Made by a program: the position numbers and the translations under genes
Origin: Cyanobacteria bacterium FACHB-471
GTDB lineage: Bacteria; Cyanobacteriota; Cyanobacteriia; Elainellales; Elainellaceae
Direction of reading: 5' to 3'
DNA length: 64,000 nt
Assembly (NCBI GenBank): GCA_014695345.1
Contig: JACJOC010000065.1
Coordinates: 124,001 to 188,000, forward strand
Notes under the pieces: generated by a model
The model's database searches: none
The model's input: only the letters and a program-made list of their open reading frames with translations
What the model was told of the DNA's origin: nothing
Part shown: positions 1 through 9,324 of the stretch, piece by piece
Layout of the letters: every line of letters begins with the position of its first letter
How positions within the stretch are numbered: position 1 is the stretch's first letter

Positions 1-2
1 AT

Positions 3-203
3 ATGACTGCACAAGATCGAGCTCGTGCCTTAATGATGCGCCACCATCATCTGGTCAAGCAGCGTCAACAGTCTATGCTTGGACGGACGGCGGCTGAAGT
101 GGGACTACCGCCTGAATCAGCTGAATATTGGAACCACATTCAAGGGCAACCTCATCCCACATTCCGAGCCAACTACGATCGCAGCCATGCTTCCTTTAGC
201 TGA
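3..203 (+). CDS. Small hypothetical protein
   Basis: This 66-residue protein is rich in His, Gln and Arg and has no membrane segment or motif I recognise. The ATG lies at the window edge, so the gene could start further upstream. It is followed by a good hairpin at 268-304, which supports a real transcription unit ending here. It is not clearly linked to the cyclophilin gene downstream, which has its own 255-bp upstream region. Function unknown. Confidence 0.5.
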   Translation: MTAQDRARALMMRHHHLVKQRQQSMLGRTAAEVGLPPESAEYWNHIQGQPHPTFRANYDRSHASFS

Positions 204-267
204 GGCCGTTAGACGCTGGGTCAGTTAGGTTAGGTATCGTTTCAGTTTAATTAATTTAAAATGAGTG

Positions 268-304
268 AGTTTGGGCGTAGGAGCATTGCTTCTGCGCCCA
301 AACT
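268..304 (+). terminator. Hairpin after the first gene
   Basis: A perfect 10-bp stem (268-277 with 295-304) encloses a loop that can pair further. It lies 65 bp after the stop of the 66-aa gene. No strong T-run follows, so the terminator role is inferred from position. Confidence 0.5.
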
Positions 305-458
305 TATTGAGTAAGGGTTGAGCAGAGTTGACCTCGCTGTGTCAAACTGCAAACCTCCCTAGCTCCTAAACCGCAGACTGACGTAAACTAGGCTGCACGT
401 TTATCGTGTGAGTTGAATTTTCGATTCCCGAACATCCTTAGTAGATACAGGAGAAACT

Positions 459-878
459 ATGACTCGCGCAATTATGGAAACTGAGAAGGGCACTATCCAT
501 CTCAACCTGTTCGACCAGGATGCGCCCAACACAGTTCAAAATTTTGTTGACCTGGCAGAAAAAGGGTTTTATGACGGACTAACATTCCATCGCGTTATTC
601 CCAACTTTATGGTTCAAGGAGGGTGCCCTCAGGGAACGGGGACAGGCGGTCCCGGATACAAAATTAAATGCGAAATCAATCAAAATAAGCATTTAGCCGG
701 AACGTTGTCGATGGCTCATGCAGGACGAGATACGGGCGGCAGTCAATTCTTTATTTGCCACTCGCCTCAGCCTCACCTCGATGGAGTTCACACCACTTTT
801 GGACAAACTGAGGACATGGATGTTGTGAATGCGATTCGTAAAGGCGACAAGATTTTGTCGCTCAAGATCGAGAAATAA
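459..878 (+). CDS. Peptidylprolyl isomerase, cyclophilin type
   Basis: This is a compact 139-aa single-domain cyclophilin catalysing cis-trans isomerisation of X-Pro bonds. Family motifs are visible: [13 protein letters not shown] near residues 46-58, GTLSMAH near 85, GSQFFICH near 97 and the LDGVHTTFG block near 111. There is no signal peptide or membrane segment, so it should be cytosolic. The GGAG-type ribosome site in 'aggagaaactATG' fixes the start. The gene stands alone and ends in a very long palindrome at 884-939. Confidence 0.93.
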   Translation: MTRAIMETEKGTIHLNLFDQDAPNTVQNFVDLAEKGFYDGLTFHRVIPNFMVQGGCPQGTGTGGPGYKIKCEINQNKHLAGTLSMAHAGRDTGGSQFFICHSPQPHLDGVHTTFGQTEDMDVVNAIRKGDKILSLKIEK

Positions 879-883
879 GTTTA

Positions 884-939
884 GGAGAGGGATTTTTGCA
901 GTTAGAAAACTAGTTTTCTAACTGCAAAAATCCCTCTCC
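884..939 (+). terminator. Perfect 56-bp palindrome at the end of the cyclophilin gene
   Basis: Two 28-bp arms are perfect inverted copies with no loop (centre CTAG at 910-913). It starts 5 bp after the cyclophilin stop and ends 34 bp before argJ. It probably terminates transcription, but the absence of a loop and of a T-tract makes it unusual. Confidence 0.65.
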
Positions 940-973
940 ATCCAGCAACGCCTAACTAACAGGGAGACTAGCG

Positions 974-2215
974 ATGGCTGATTGGCATGAAATTTCGGGG
1001 GGGGTGACGGCTCCGAAAGGCTTTCGGGCGGCGGGAATTGCGGCTGGGCTGAAGCCGTCTGGCGCGGCGGATTTAGCGCTGATCTTGTCGGATGTGGAGG
1101 CGATCGCCGCTGGAGTATTCACCACTACTCAAGTCAGAGCAGCTTGCGTCGATTATTGCCGTCAGCGTCTCCAGACCAAGGGCAGCGCTCGTGCCATTCT
1201 CTGTAATGCGGGTCAGGCAAATGCAGCAACGGGAGCGCAGGGCTGGTCTGATGCTCAGGAAAGTGCTCAACTGTTAGCTGAGGCATTGGGGATCGCACCG
1301 GAAGCGGTGCTGATTGCTTCAACGGGGGTGATTGGTCAGCGAATTAAGATGGATGGGCTACGGGCAGGCGTTCCTAAGCTGGTGGCTGCGACTTCAGAGG
1401 ATGGATCGGATCAGGCTGCTAAAGCGATCATGACTACCGATTTAGTGCCAAAGACCATTGCTTTGGAGACGCTGTTGGGCGATCGACCCGTCCGCATTGG
1501 CGGCATTTGTAAAGGGTCTGGGATGATTCACCCCAACATGGCGACGCTGTTGGCGTTTGTTACCTGTGATGCAGCGATCGCCCCTCCTTTGTGGCAAGAT
1601 ATGCTCAGCCGCGCTGCTGACAAAAGTTTTAACCAGATCACTGTAGACGGTGATACCAGCACCAACGATACACTGCTGGCATTAGCGAACGGGCAATCTC
1701 GCACCCCTGCGATTACCGAAATGGGGGCGGATGCCGAAAAGCTAGAAGCAATGCTGACTGAGGTGTGTGTGCATTTGGCGAAGGCGATCGCCCGTGATGG
1801 GGAAGGAGCAACCTGTTTGGTTGAAGTGCGGGTTGAGGGGGCAAGCGATGATCAGTCTGCTCGCCAAATTGCTCGAACGATTTGCGGTTCTTCGCTAGTC
1901 AAATCTGCCATTTTTGGACGCGATCCCAACTGGGGCAGAATAGCTGCTGCTGCTGGACGGGCGGGTGTTCCGTTCGAGCAAGATGATCTGAAGGTGCGGC
2001 TAGGTAACTTCCTACTTATGGAGCATGGTCAACCGCTTGAATTTGATCGCGCTGCTGCTAGCGCTTACCTGAAACAGGCAGCAGCAGGGGAATACTTAAA
2101 GACAGATACAGTTCTAATTGCAGTTAGTGTAGGAAGTGGACATGGCTCAGGGGTAGCTTGGGGCTGCGATCTTAGCTATGACTACGTCAAAATTAACGCT
2201 GAATATACAACCTGA
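974..2215 (+). CDS. argJ: Bifunctional glutamate N-acetyltransferase / amino-acid acetyltransferase ArgJ
   Basis: ArgJ moves the acetyl group from N-acetylornithine to glutamate in the cyclic arginine pathway, and in the bifunctional form also acetylates glutamate from acetyl-CoA. The 413-aa length is normal. The self-cleavage motif KGSGMIHPNMATLLAF is present with Thr191 as the new N-terminal nucleophile, so the precursor should split into alpha (1-190) and beta chains. The C-terminal 'GRDPNWGRI' block is conserved. 'cagggag' upstream of the ATG is a good ribosome site. No other arginine gene is adjacent. Confidence 0.96.
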   Translation: MADWHEISGGVTAPKGFRAAGIAAGLKPSGAADLALILSDVEAIAAGVFTTTQVRAACVDYCRQRLQTKGSARAILCNAGQANAATGAQGWSDAQESAQLLAEALGIAPEAVLIASTGVIGQRIKMDGLRAGVPKLVAATSEDGSDQAAKAIMTTDLVPKTIALETLLGDRPVRIGGICKGSGMIHPNMATLLAFVTCDAAIAPPLWQDMLSRAADKSFNQITVDGDTSTNDTLLALANGQSRTPAITEMGADAEKLEAMLTEVCVHLAKAIARDGEGATCLVEVRVEGASDDQSARQIARTICGSSLVKSAIFGRDPNWGRIAAAAGRAGVPFEQDDLKVRLGNFLLMEHGQPLEFDRAAASAYLKQAAAGEYLKTDTVLIAVSVGSGHGSGVAWGCDLSYDYVKINAEYTT

Positions 2216-2430
2216 ACTTGAACCAAGTTGGGTGATGGGGAACAGACCTGAACGGGCGATGGGCAACAACTATCTTTCGGTAGAAAATAAGCGAAGAGTA
2301 ACAGGCACAGCCCTGAACATGCGTTAATTTTCTACAAAGTATTGCGGAAGCTCTACTTAAGGTAGAAGGCAGGTTTTGTCTCGGTACACTAAAGCTATTT
2401 CTCGCCTTTTAGCTAACTTTCTTCTCAAAT

Positions 2431-3297
2431 ATGGATCTACAAGCGATCGCCAGGGGACAAGCAACTTACCCGATCAACAGCGTTCAACAAGACCGTGCTC
2501 TTGTTCAGTCTCTCCAACTGTCGCTCAACAAAATGGGTTTTTCAGCCGGAAGTGCTGACGGCATCTGGGGATCACAAACGGGTTCAGCCTACCGATCTTT
2601 TGCCGATTATTATGGGTTTCGAGCAGATGAGCTTTCGCCCAAAGCGGCTTATTTCATCGTCAGTTCCGTAGGAGTGCAGGTATCCACTCCCACCCCTACT
2701 CCTGTGCCTCCGCGTCCTTCCCCTACTCCTACCCCGTCCCGTCCTGCCCCCACGCCTACACCTGCTCCACAAACAGGCAATATCTTTAGTGAAGGGCTAC
2801 GCTTTTCACTGCGCTGGGAAGGTGGGTATGTAAATAATCCGTCTGACTATGGGGGAGAAACGAATAAAGGTGTGACAACAGCGACCTATCAGTCTTATCG
2901 CAGACGCAAAGGACTTGGGGCTCAGAGCGTTCGACACATTACGGATGCTGAAGTCCATGAAATCTATCGGGATATGTACTGGAAACCTGCTCAGTGTGAG
3001 CTAATGATACGTCCCCTGGCGATCGTGCATCTGGACACGGCAATTAACTTTGGCGTGGGTGGCGCAACGGAGTTTCTTCAAGAAACCTTAGGGATCGGGG
3101 TGGATGGTTCCTTTGGTCCAGCCACCAGAAACGCTTTGTCACGGGGCAACACAGCGGCGACTGCCAGACGCTATTGTCAGGCAAGAATTGATTACCGTTA
3201 CCGACGAGTTAGCCAAGATCCAAGCCAGAGAGTTTTCCTTCAGGGTTGGCTCAATCGAGATAATGATCTCTTGAGATATATCTCAAATATGACTTGA
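2431..3297 (+). CDS. Peptidoglycan-binding / GH108 muramidase-like protein
   Basis: This 288-aa protein has three parts. Residues about 20-70 resemble a PG_binding_1 repeat (ADGIWGSQTGSAYRSF). Residues about 82-118 are a Pro/Thr-rich linker. Residues about 122-288 match GH108/TtsA-type muramidases, with EGGYVNNPSDYGGETNKGVT carrying the expected catalytic Glu130, and a second PG-binding-like motif (GVDGSFGPATRNAL). I see no signal peptide, so export would need a holin-like or other route. The family is common in phage lysis and protein-release cassettes, but no phage genes lie nearby. Confidence 0.85.
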   Translation: MDLQAIARGQATYPINSVQQDRALVQSLQLSLNKMGFSAGSADGIWGSQTGSAYRSFADYYGFRADELSPKAAYFIVSSVGVQVSTPTPTPVPPRPSPTPTPSRPAPTPTPAPQTGNIFSEGLRFSLRWEGGYVNNPSDYGGETNKGVTTATYQSYRRRKGLGAQSVRHITDAEVHEIYRDMYWKPAQCELMIRPLAIVHLDTAINFGVGGATEFLQETLGIGVDGSFGPATRNALSRGNTAATARRYCQARIDYRYRRVSQDPSQRVFLQGWLNRDNDLLRYISNMT

Positions 3298-3374
3298 TTG
3301 TTCTGTCAAAAACAACTGCCAGTCAGCAGCACCAATTCCTGCTTTACTGAAAGAAAGGCAACAGGTTTTTGGGG

Positions 3375-4043
3375 ATGTACACCTACGCTTTTCTTCCTCG
3401 TTCTGAGATGCCGCCGGAGCTGCCGGAGGGTATTTTGGGCGACCTTGCTCTAGTCAACGGGGCATATTTGTCGGCTGTGGTAGAGCCTAAGCTTCAGGTT
3501 GAGCAACTGCAAAACAGTGATGAACAGCTGATGCAAGCTGTTTTGGTACATGATCGAGTAATCCAAGAATTATTTCGTCAGACTGTTGTTTTGCCTTTGC
3601 GGTTTGGTACTTATTTTGTTTCTCGTGAAGGGTTGTTGGAGCATTTAGCAACTCGAAACTCTGAATATTTGCAAAAGCTAGCTAAATTACAGGGCAAGGC
3701 CGAGTATGTGTTGAAGTTAACGCCTGTGGAGCGATCGCAACCTTCCATTGAATCCGATCTAAAGGGGAAAGATTATTTTCTGGCGAAAAAGCAGCGCTAT
3801 CAAAGTCAGGCAGAGCAACAGCAGCAGCAGCAAAGCGAATTGGAACAGTTGATGCAGGCGATCGCCCAGCATTACCCCGATTTAGTCCGGTCTGAACCTA
3901 AGGATGGAGTGGAGCGAATTTATCTCTTGGCAAGTTTTCTGTCCAGCTTCACGCCTCACCACAGCTTACCGAGTTGGCAGTCCCAGTGTCCTCATTGGCA
4001 GTTGAGCCTGGGAGAAGCTTTGCCGCCTTATCATTTTGTGTAA
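3375..4043 (+). CDS. GvpL/GvpF family protein, isolated
   Basis: The protein (222 aa from this ATG) starts MYTYAFLP and has the GvpF/L arrangement: an N-terminal alpha/beta domain with VLPLRFGTYF near residue 75, then a helical region with a poly-Gln stretch near residues 143-149. GvpF/L proteins act in gas-vesicle assembly, but no gvpA, gvpN or other gvp gene is in the window. A TTG two codons upstream could also start the frame; ATG fits the family better. Function without gas vesicles is unclear. Confidence 0.8.
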   Translation: MYTYAFLPRSEMPPELPEGILGDLALVNGAYLSAVVEPKLQVEQLQNSDEQLMQAVLVHDRVIQELFRQTVVLPLRFGTYFVSREGLLEHLATRNSEYLQKLAKLQGKAEYVLKLTPVERSQPSIESDLKGKDYFLAKKQRYQSQAEQQQQQQSELEQLMQAIAQHYPDLVRSEPKDGVERIYLLASFLSSFTPHHSLPSWQSQCPHWQLSLGEALPPYHFV

Positions 4044-4112
4044 ATGAAAGACTAATAAAGACTAATTAACACCAAATCGTGCTTTTGTAAGAAACGGATT
4101 CCGCATAAAACA

Positions 4113-4135
4113 AAAGCGCAGCAACGCCGCGCTTT
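4113..4135 (-). terminator. Terminator of the 509-aa propeller gene
   Basis: A 7-bp GC-rich stem (4113-4119 with 4129-4135) and a 9-nt loop are followed, reading on the minus strand, by a T-rich run. It lies between convergent genes and may serve both. Confidence 0.6.
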
Positions 4136-4157
4136 CACTCAAAACTTTCAGGTTAAT

Positions 4158-5687
4158 CTAGGGCAACCAGTGTGGTCTTAACCCTGCCAGCGGCAAAGGC
4201 TGTGCCTCAACTGGTGCAGGAGTGCCATCTGCTGCAAGGACAACAGGAAGAAACCAGAGTTTGCTGGAGGCGATCGCTTTCCCTTCCTGACTGCGAAGCA
4301 CTCCTGGTTCAGCCCCTTCCTCCGTTTCAGCGATAACCTGGTCAAACAAGATGCCCAGCCCATCAGGTGCAAGGCTCATTTGAATGTCGCGCTGAATGGG
4401 CAACAGCAGTAAATTAGTTCGTTGCTTCGTTTCCAGGTCTACGGCAATTAAGTAGGGTTGCTCCAGGTAAGCCTCGGTGGGCAGTAGCTCTGTCATCAGA
4501 CAGTAAAGGACTCGCTTAGCAGGGTCAAATTCGGCTGAGAGGATTGAGCCGTTTGTACGAAACAACTCTTCCTCAGTGCCCTGATTTGTCACCAGGAAAA
4601 GCGATCGCGTTGGATTCTGAGGCTCTACATTAAACCGCACCATTGCGGCAGCGGTGCCATCTCGGCTAAAGCTCATCACCATGCCAAACTGGGGCAAAAA
4701 GTCGAGCGGGTCTGCCTGGTCGTCCAGCGGCAGAATTGCCATTCCCTGTCCCTGAGCGATCGCCACAGAACTGCTGTCTGGCGCGATTAAAAAGTCACCT
4801 CCTGGCTCAGTCTCTAGCGGACGGGGCGCAGCGTCGGGCTGCAAAATCCATAGCCCAAAGTCGGCTCCAGGATTTTCTCGGCTGACGCGCTGCACAATCA
4901 CAGTTTGACCGTCGGGGGAAAGGTCAAATTTGAGGTTCTGATAATCCTGGCTGTCTAACAACTGTTGAATTACACCAGCGGACTGCGGCTCAATGGAAGT
5001 GGAAGCAGGGTCTTGTCCTCCTAGACTATCTGGCGATCGCACCTGAATTCCAGTGGTGACAGTGTAGATGCGCTGGTCAAGGCTGCCTTGCTGCTGGGCA
5101 GTGCGATCGGTTGCAGAAAAGAGAATGCGATCGCCGTCTGGATAAGGCTCAAAATCCATCACCACGAGGTTCTCCGGCGTTAACACCTGCTCTTGCTGAT
5201 GCGTCAGGTTGTACATCACCAATCGTCCCTCTTGCTCGCCCTCCACGCCTAGATACACAAAAGCGCGATCGCGGGTCTGAAATTTCCCTAGAAATGGCTC
5301 AATAGCCGTTCGCTCGTCGTCTGAGTTGTCAAAGCGATCGCGGGCACCCTGGAGCCGTACTTCAAACTGAGTGCCGTAAGGCGCAGGTTTTTCGAGCGTG
5401 TAGGCCATTCGTCGACCCGACCAGCTAAATTTCCCAGGGAGCGGTGGCTCCAGGCGCAAATTTTCTTCCACACTGGTGCGATCCATCGGGCGGCTGAAGG
5501 TCAGCAGAAAAGCGGTGTCTTCTGCCCCAACGTGAGCATTTTGCCAGCTAAAGTCGCGCACATGGGGGGCAGTGCGATCGCCTTTGAGAACCAGCAAGGC
5601 GATCGCCAAACCCAGCACCAGCATCAAAACCAGTGCAGTTCGGTCAAGTGGTTGTAAAAGCTTAGGACGAGCCGTGGAATCAGTCAT
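4158..5687 (-). CDS. Membrane-anchored protein with Ig-like domain and beta-propeller
   Basis: This 509-aa protein has a short cytoplasmic N-terminus, one hydrophobic helix at about residues 18-34 and a large exported part. Residues about 40-140 resemble a bacterial Ig-like domain (FLLTFSRPMDRTSVEENL). The remainder has repeated strand-turn patterns such as 'DLSPDGQTVIVQR' and 'FSRDGTAAAMVRF', typical of TolB/WD40-like propellers. The likely role is a periplasmic scaffold or binding protein; no enzyme motif is visible. It stands alone between convergent and divergent neighbours. Confidence 0.7.
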   Translation of the reverse strand: MTDSTARPKLLQPLDRTALVLMLVLGLAIALLVLKGDRTAPHVRDFSWQNAHVGAEDTAFLLTFSRPMDRTSVEENLRLEPPLPGKFSWSGRRMAYTLEKPAPYGTQFEVRLQGARDRFDNSDDERTAIEPFLGKFQTRDRAFVYLGVEGEQEGRLVMYNLTHQQEQVLTPENLVVMDFEPYPDGDRILFSATDRTAQQQGSLDQRIYTVTTGIQVRSPDSLGGQDPASTSIEPQSAGVIQQLLDSQDYQNLKFDLSPDGQTVIVQRVSRENPGADFGLWILQPDAAPRPLETEPGGDFLIAPDSSSVAIAQGQGMAILPLDDQADPLDFLPQFGMVMSFSRDGTAAAMVRFNVEPQNPTRSLFLVTNQGTEEELFRTNGSILSAEFDPAKRVLYCLMTELLPTEAYLEQPYLIAVDLETKQRTNLLLLPIQRDIQMSLAPDGLGILFDQVIAETEEGAEPGVLRSQEGKAIASSKLWFLPVVLAADGTPAPVEAQPLPLAGLRPHWLP

Positions 5688-5772
5688 CTAAAGGAGGATT
5701 GTTTAACTTGAGCGAATTGCTTAGGTTGAACTAGAAACGCTACTGTAATCATCGCCCGACCAATATAGGAAG

Positions 5773-6753
5773 ATGCCCGATTACTCCACTTTAACAGCGA
5801 CATTGGTACAGGCGGTTGCAGCAGCCGAGGATGACTTGTCTTTGATGGATGAAAACTGTCGTTCTCGATTTTTGCTTCACCCTAACCCGACGGACAAGGT
5901 ATTTTTATTCTTTCATGGGTTTACGGCTGCACCTGCTCAGTTTGTCCCAATTGGCAAAACTTTTTTTGAGGCAGGCTACAACGTCTTGATTCCTTTGCTG
6001 CCAGGGCATGGCGTAGCTGGAAAGTGGGACAGTGACTCTCCGCCACCCCTGCCGGAAGATCGGCAAATCTATCAGCAGTTTGGGCAAGATTGGCTGCACT
6101 GGGTTCAAGATTTGGGGCAAGAGGTGGTTTTGGGTGGACTGTCAGGTGGGGCAACCCTGGCGATTTGGCTAGCGCTAGAACATCCTGAACGGGTCGATCA
6201 AACCTTGCTGTTTGCCCCTTACCTTCGCAACAGCAACGTTGTGCTGGACTGGGTGATTCGTGCTCTCAACATCTACTTTGAGTGGAAAAGCGAACCAGGA
6301 ACGGCTCACTTTGGCTACCCCGGATTCCGAATGCCAGCCCTGCGCGTCTTTTTGGAAATGGGGCAGGAAATCTTCGATCGCGTTGAAACGCACCCCACTG
6401 CGCGATCGCTCATTGTGTCAAGCGGTAGCGATGCAGCAGTCAGCAATAAGGACCTGCGAGTGTTGTTTGAATCTATTCGCAAACTCCATCCAAAGTCCTG
6501 GTATCACTGCTTTGACAAGGAATTTGATATTCCCCATACGATGATGACCGAGGCTGAAGGCAACGAGTGTGTGGACCTACTGATTGCCGTTGCCAAAGCG
6601 TTCATTGAAAGCGATCTGACCTGGAGTGAGGTAAAGGAAATTAGCGATCGCATCACTCAGGGGCGATCGTTCGATGCTGCTGTTGCGGAACTTCGTCTGA
6701 GTCAAAGGGTGTCACCTGAGCTAATCACACTGGTTACGCTCAAGGCGGATTGA
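5773..6753 (+). CDS. Alpha/beta hydrolase, esterase-like
   Basis: The 326-aa protein has the alpha/beta-hydrolase order: oxyanion-hole motif FFHGFTAAPAQF near residue 47, nucleophile elbow GLSGG with Ser124, and a late His in 'DIPHTMM' near residue 257. The fold suggests a carboxylesterase or lipase, but the substrate cannot be read from sequence. No signal peptide is visible. The roughly 50 residues after the final His form an extra C-terminal helical region. It is transcribed divergently from the propeller gene. Confidence 0.82.
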   Translation: MPDYSTLTATLVQAVAAAEDDLSLMDENCRSRFLLHPNPTDKVFLFFHGFTAAPAQFVPIGKTFFEAGYNVLIPLLPGHGVAGKWDSDSPPPLPEDRQIYQQFGQDWLHWVQDLGQEVVLGGLSGGATLAIWLALEHPERVDQTLLFAPYLRNSNVVLDWVIRALNIYFEWKSEPGTAHFGYPGFRMPALRVFLEMGQEIFDRVETHPTARSLIVSSGSDAAVSNKDLRVLFESIRKLHPKSWYHCFDKEFDIPHTMMTEAEGNECVDLLIAVAKAFIESDLTWSEVKEISDRITQGRSFDAAVAELRLSQRVSPELITLVTLKAD

Positions 6754-6971
6754 CGGTGTGAAATGGGAAGATCCTTCAAATCTTTACCAGATCATTAAAA
6801 AACTAAGAGATTAAGTAGAAAAAATTAAATAAAATGTAACGCAAGGGTTCGGCAACTCGTTTGTCCAGACAGGTGAGGTATTCGCCTTAGATTTGCATAT
6901 CTACGAACTCGACTATTTAGGGGCAGTCTTCCAGGTCTACAACAGTCAACCTATATCGGTTAAGTCGGAAG

Positions 6972-7547
6972 ATGATGTTAAACAAATCCTACAAATCCCG
7001 CTCTCGCACTGTGTTGTTAGCGCTGGCAGTTTCTTTGCTAGCGGCAGGTTTGAGCAGTTGCAGTCAAGCAGACGAACCCGACTTTGAGCCAGTCTCACCG
7101 CCACCGCTAGAGATTCCTCCCGTTGACCCGCCTCCAGTGCCCGATAGCGGGGCTGACGTAACTTCCCCTGCTCCTGATGCTTACAACCCGATCCCAACTG
7201 CACCCACGACGAGTGATGCAAACCCTTCTCCCTACGGTTCTTTTGGGGTGACTCCGGCAACCCCAGCTCCAAACTCAAGCCCCAATTCAACGATTCCATT
7301 TTCTACGGGTGAGCCTGTGATCCCGCCACCGAGCAGCGGTATTCAGGTTACACCTCAATCGCCAATGATTCAGTCTGCTCCGGTGGCTCCGGCTCCTGCT
7401 GCTCCGGTGCCGTCCGTGCCCAGTGCAGTACCCAATGTGGCTCCGTCCATACCCAGTGCAGCACCAGGAATGCCAAATGCGGCACCGGGAGCGCCAAATG
7501 TTACGGGTAATCCTGGAATGTACGTGCCACCTGCTTCCACCTTTTGA
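6972..7547 (+). CDS. Proline-rich lipoprotein
   Basis: This 191-aa protein starts with basic residues, then a hydrophobic stretch (TVLLALAVSLLAAGL) and a lipobox LSSC with Cys30 as the lipidated residue. The rest is low-complexity and rich in Pro, Ala, Ser and Asn, with 'APGMPNAAPGAPN'-like repeats. It is likely an exported lipoprotein with an extended, unstructured tail. The start could equally be the next ATG one codon later. Function unknown. Confidence 0.75.
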   Translation: MMLNKSYKSRSRTVLLALAVSLLAAGLSSCSQADEPDFEPVSPPPLEIPPVDPPPVPDSGADVTSPAPDAYNPIPTAPTTSDANPSPYGSFGVTPATPAPNSSPNSTIPFSTGEPVIPPPSSGIQVTPQSPMIQSAPVAPAPAAPVPSVPSAVPNVAPSIPSAAPGMPNAAPGAPNVTGNPGMYVPPASTF

Positions 7548-7862
7548 AGTTGGGGCGATCGCCAACTCTCACCGCTCACTAAGACTCCTGTGACAATCAC
7601 TGTTTCAAAGGTGAATGGTAGCTGGCAGAACCGCGCTACCATCGCAGGATGTCTAATTTAGATCCACACTTGCACACGCAACCGCTAATCTATAAAGACG
7701 GGATACGACGGGATACAAACAGGCTTCACTGAGTCAGCCATGAGCCTGAACGAAGCCCGAAAGCTATCCACAGCAGATTGCTCTGGAATAACAGAACCGA
7801 CAGCGGGAGTGTGTCAGTCTGTTGCGTATTCTAATTACATATAGGTTGAGCAACGGTGAGTT
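7548..7862. other. Intergenic region upstream of citrate synthase
   Basis: This 315-bp region has no convincing reading frame. Apart from a short hairpin overlapping a HIP1 site just after the lipoprotein stop, I see no RNA gene or known motif. It should contain the citrate synthase promoter. Confidence 0.4.
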
Positions 7863-9044
7863 ATGACTTTTTGTGAATATAAACCCGGCTTGGAGGGAAT
7901 TCCTGCCACTCAATCGAGTATCAGCTACGTCGATGGGCAGAAAGGCATCCTGGAATACCGGGGCATCAACATTGATGAACTGGCAAAGTCAAGCAATTTT
8001 TTAGAAACTTCCTATCTGTTGATTTGGGGTGGGTTGCCTACCAAAGATGAGCTAGCAGAATTCGAGCATGAGATCCGCTACCATCGGCGACTCAAGTATC
8101 GCATTCGCGACATGATGAAGTGTTTTCCTGAGAGCGGTCATCCGATGGACGCGCTGCAAGCTTGTGCAGCAGCATTGGGGCTATTCTACTCCCGCCGCGC
8201 TTTGGATGATCCGGCTTACATCCGGGCGGCTGTGGTACGGCTGCTAGCTAAAATTCCGACAATGGTGGCAGCCTTCCAACTAATGCGGAAGGGAAATGAC
8301 CCTGTGCAGCCCCGCGATGATTTAGATTATTCTGCCAACTTCTTGTACATGCTTAATGAGCAAGAACCTGACGAGTTGGCAGCACACATTTTTGATGTGT
8401 GTCTGACCCTGCACGCTGAACACACCATCAACGCCTCGACTTTTTCGGCAATGGTGACCGCTTCGACGCTAACTGACCCCTATGCCGTTATCGCCTCGGC
8501 AGTGGGAACGCTAGCCGGCCCACTGCACGGCGGCGCAAACGAAGAAGTGATCACAATGCTTGAAGAAATTGGCTCAGTAGAAAATGTGCGCCCTTATCTA
8601 GACGGTTGTTTGCAGCGCAAAGCCAAAATTATGGGATTCGGGCATCGGGTGTACAAGGTTAAAGACCCTCGCGCCATTATCTTGCAAAACCTGGCAGAGC
8701 AGCTTTTTGAGAAATTTGGGCGAGATGACTACTACGACATTGCAGTTGAGCTAGAAACGGCTGTAGAGGAAAGACTGGGGCACAAGGGCATTTACCCGAA
8801 TGTGGACTTCTATTCGGGCTTGGTGTACCGCAAGTTAGGCATTCCAACGGACTTGTTTACACCTGTGTTTGCGATCGCCCGTGTCTCAGGCTGGCTCGCT
8901 CACTGGAAGGAGCAGCTAGCCGAAAACCGCATCTTCCGCCCCACTCAAATCTATACTGGTGCTCGAAATGCATCCTACGTTCCGATTGAGCAACGTCAAT
9001 CGACTCACGATCGTGCACTCTTAGCCAGCCTGATTGCGGAATAG
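7863..9044 (+). CDS. gltA: Citrate synthase
   Basis: Condenses oxaloacetate and acetyl-CoA to citrate, the carbon entry to 2-oxoglutarate for nitrogen assimilation in cyanobacteria. The 393-aa length fits the short bacterial type. The catalytic triad is visible: His222 in LHGGANEE, His261 in GFGHRVYK and Asp315 in NVDFYSGLVY. It is monocistronic, with a candidate terminator about 100 bp downstream. Confidence 0.95.
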   Translation: MTFCEYKPGLEGIPATQSSISYVDGQKGILEYRGINIDELAKSSNFLETSYLLIWGGLPTKDELAEFEHEIRYHRRLKYRIRDMMKCFPESGHPMDALQACAAALGLFYSRRALDDPAYIRAAVVRLLAKIPTMVAAFQLMRKGNDPVQPRDDLDYSANFLYMLNEQEPDELAAHIFDVCLTLHAEHTINASTFSAMVTASTLTDPYAVIASAVGTLAGPLHGGANEEVITMLEEIGSVENVRPYLDGCLQRKAKIMGFGHRVYKVKDPRAIILQNLAEQLFEKFGRDDYYDIAVELETAVEERLGHKGIYPNVDFYSGLVYRKLGIPTDLFTPVFAIARVSGWLAHWKEQLAENRIFRPTQIYTGARNASYVPIEQRQSTHDRALLASLIAE

Positions 9045-9141
9045 CTTTTGACCCTGCCACCCTGTATGGTGGGTCACGCCCCTCTTGTGGATTTTACCGA
9101 GGGTTGCAAGAATGCCTTCAGTGACGATTTTCAGGAACTCC

Positions 9142-9180
9142 AGCCCTCGGACACCCCAGTTTGAGGGTTTTTATTATTTT
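9142..9180 (+). terminator. Candidate terminator of gltA
   Basis: A 7-bp stem (9142-9148 with 9163-9169, one G-T pair) runs into a T-rich tract. It lies about 100 bp after the gltA stop. Confidence 0.45.
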
Positions 9181-9324
9181 AAATCTCACTCAGCTTTTTC
9201 TCTGAACCAACGCGACTAAGGGGCTTCACCCCTCAATTAACTCAGTGTTTATACAGAGAGTTATTACAGTTCCCTTAAATCCTCCTTGGGGAAGAATTGG
9301 CGCAGTGTAGAAGCTTTCCCTCGT

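Noticed and set aside
1073-1322. Short frames on both strands inside argJ
   Set aside because: They are antisense or out-of-frame shadows of a well-supported enzyme gene.
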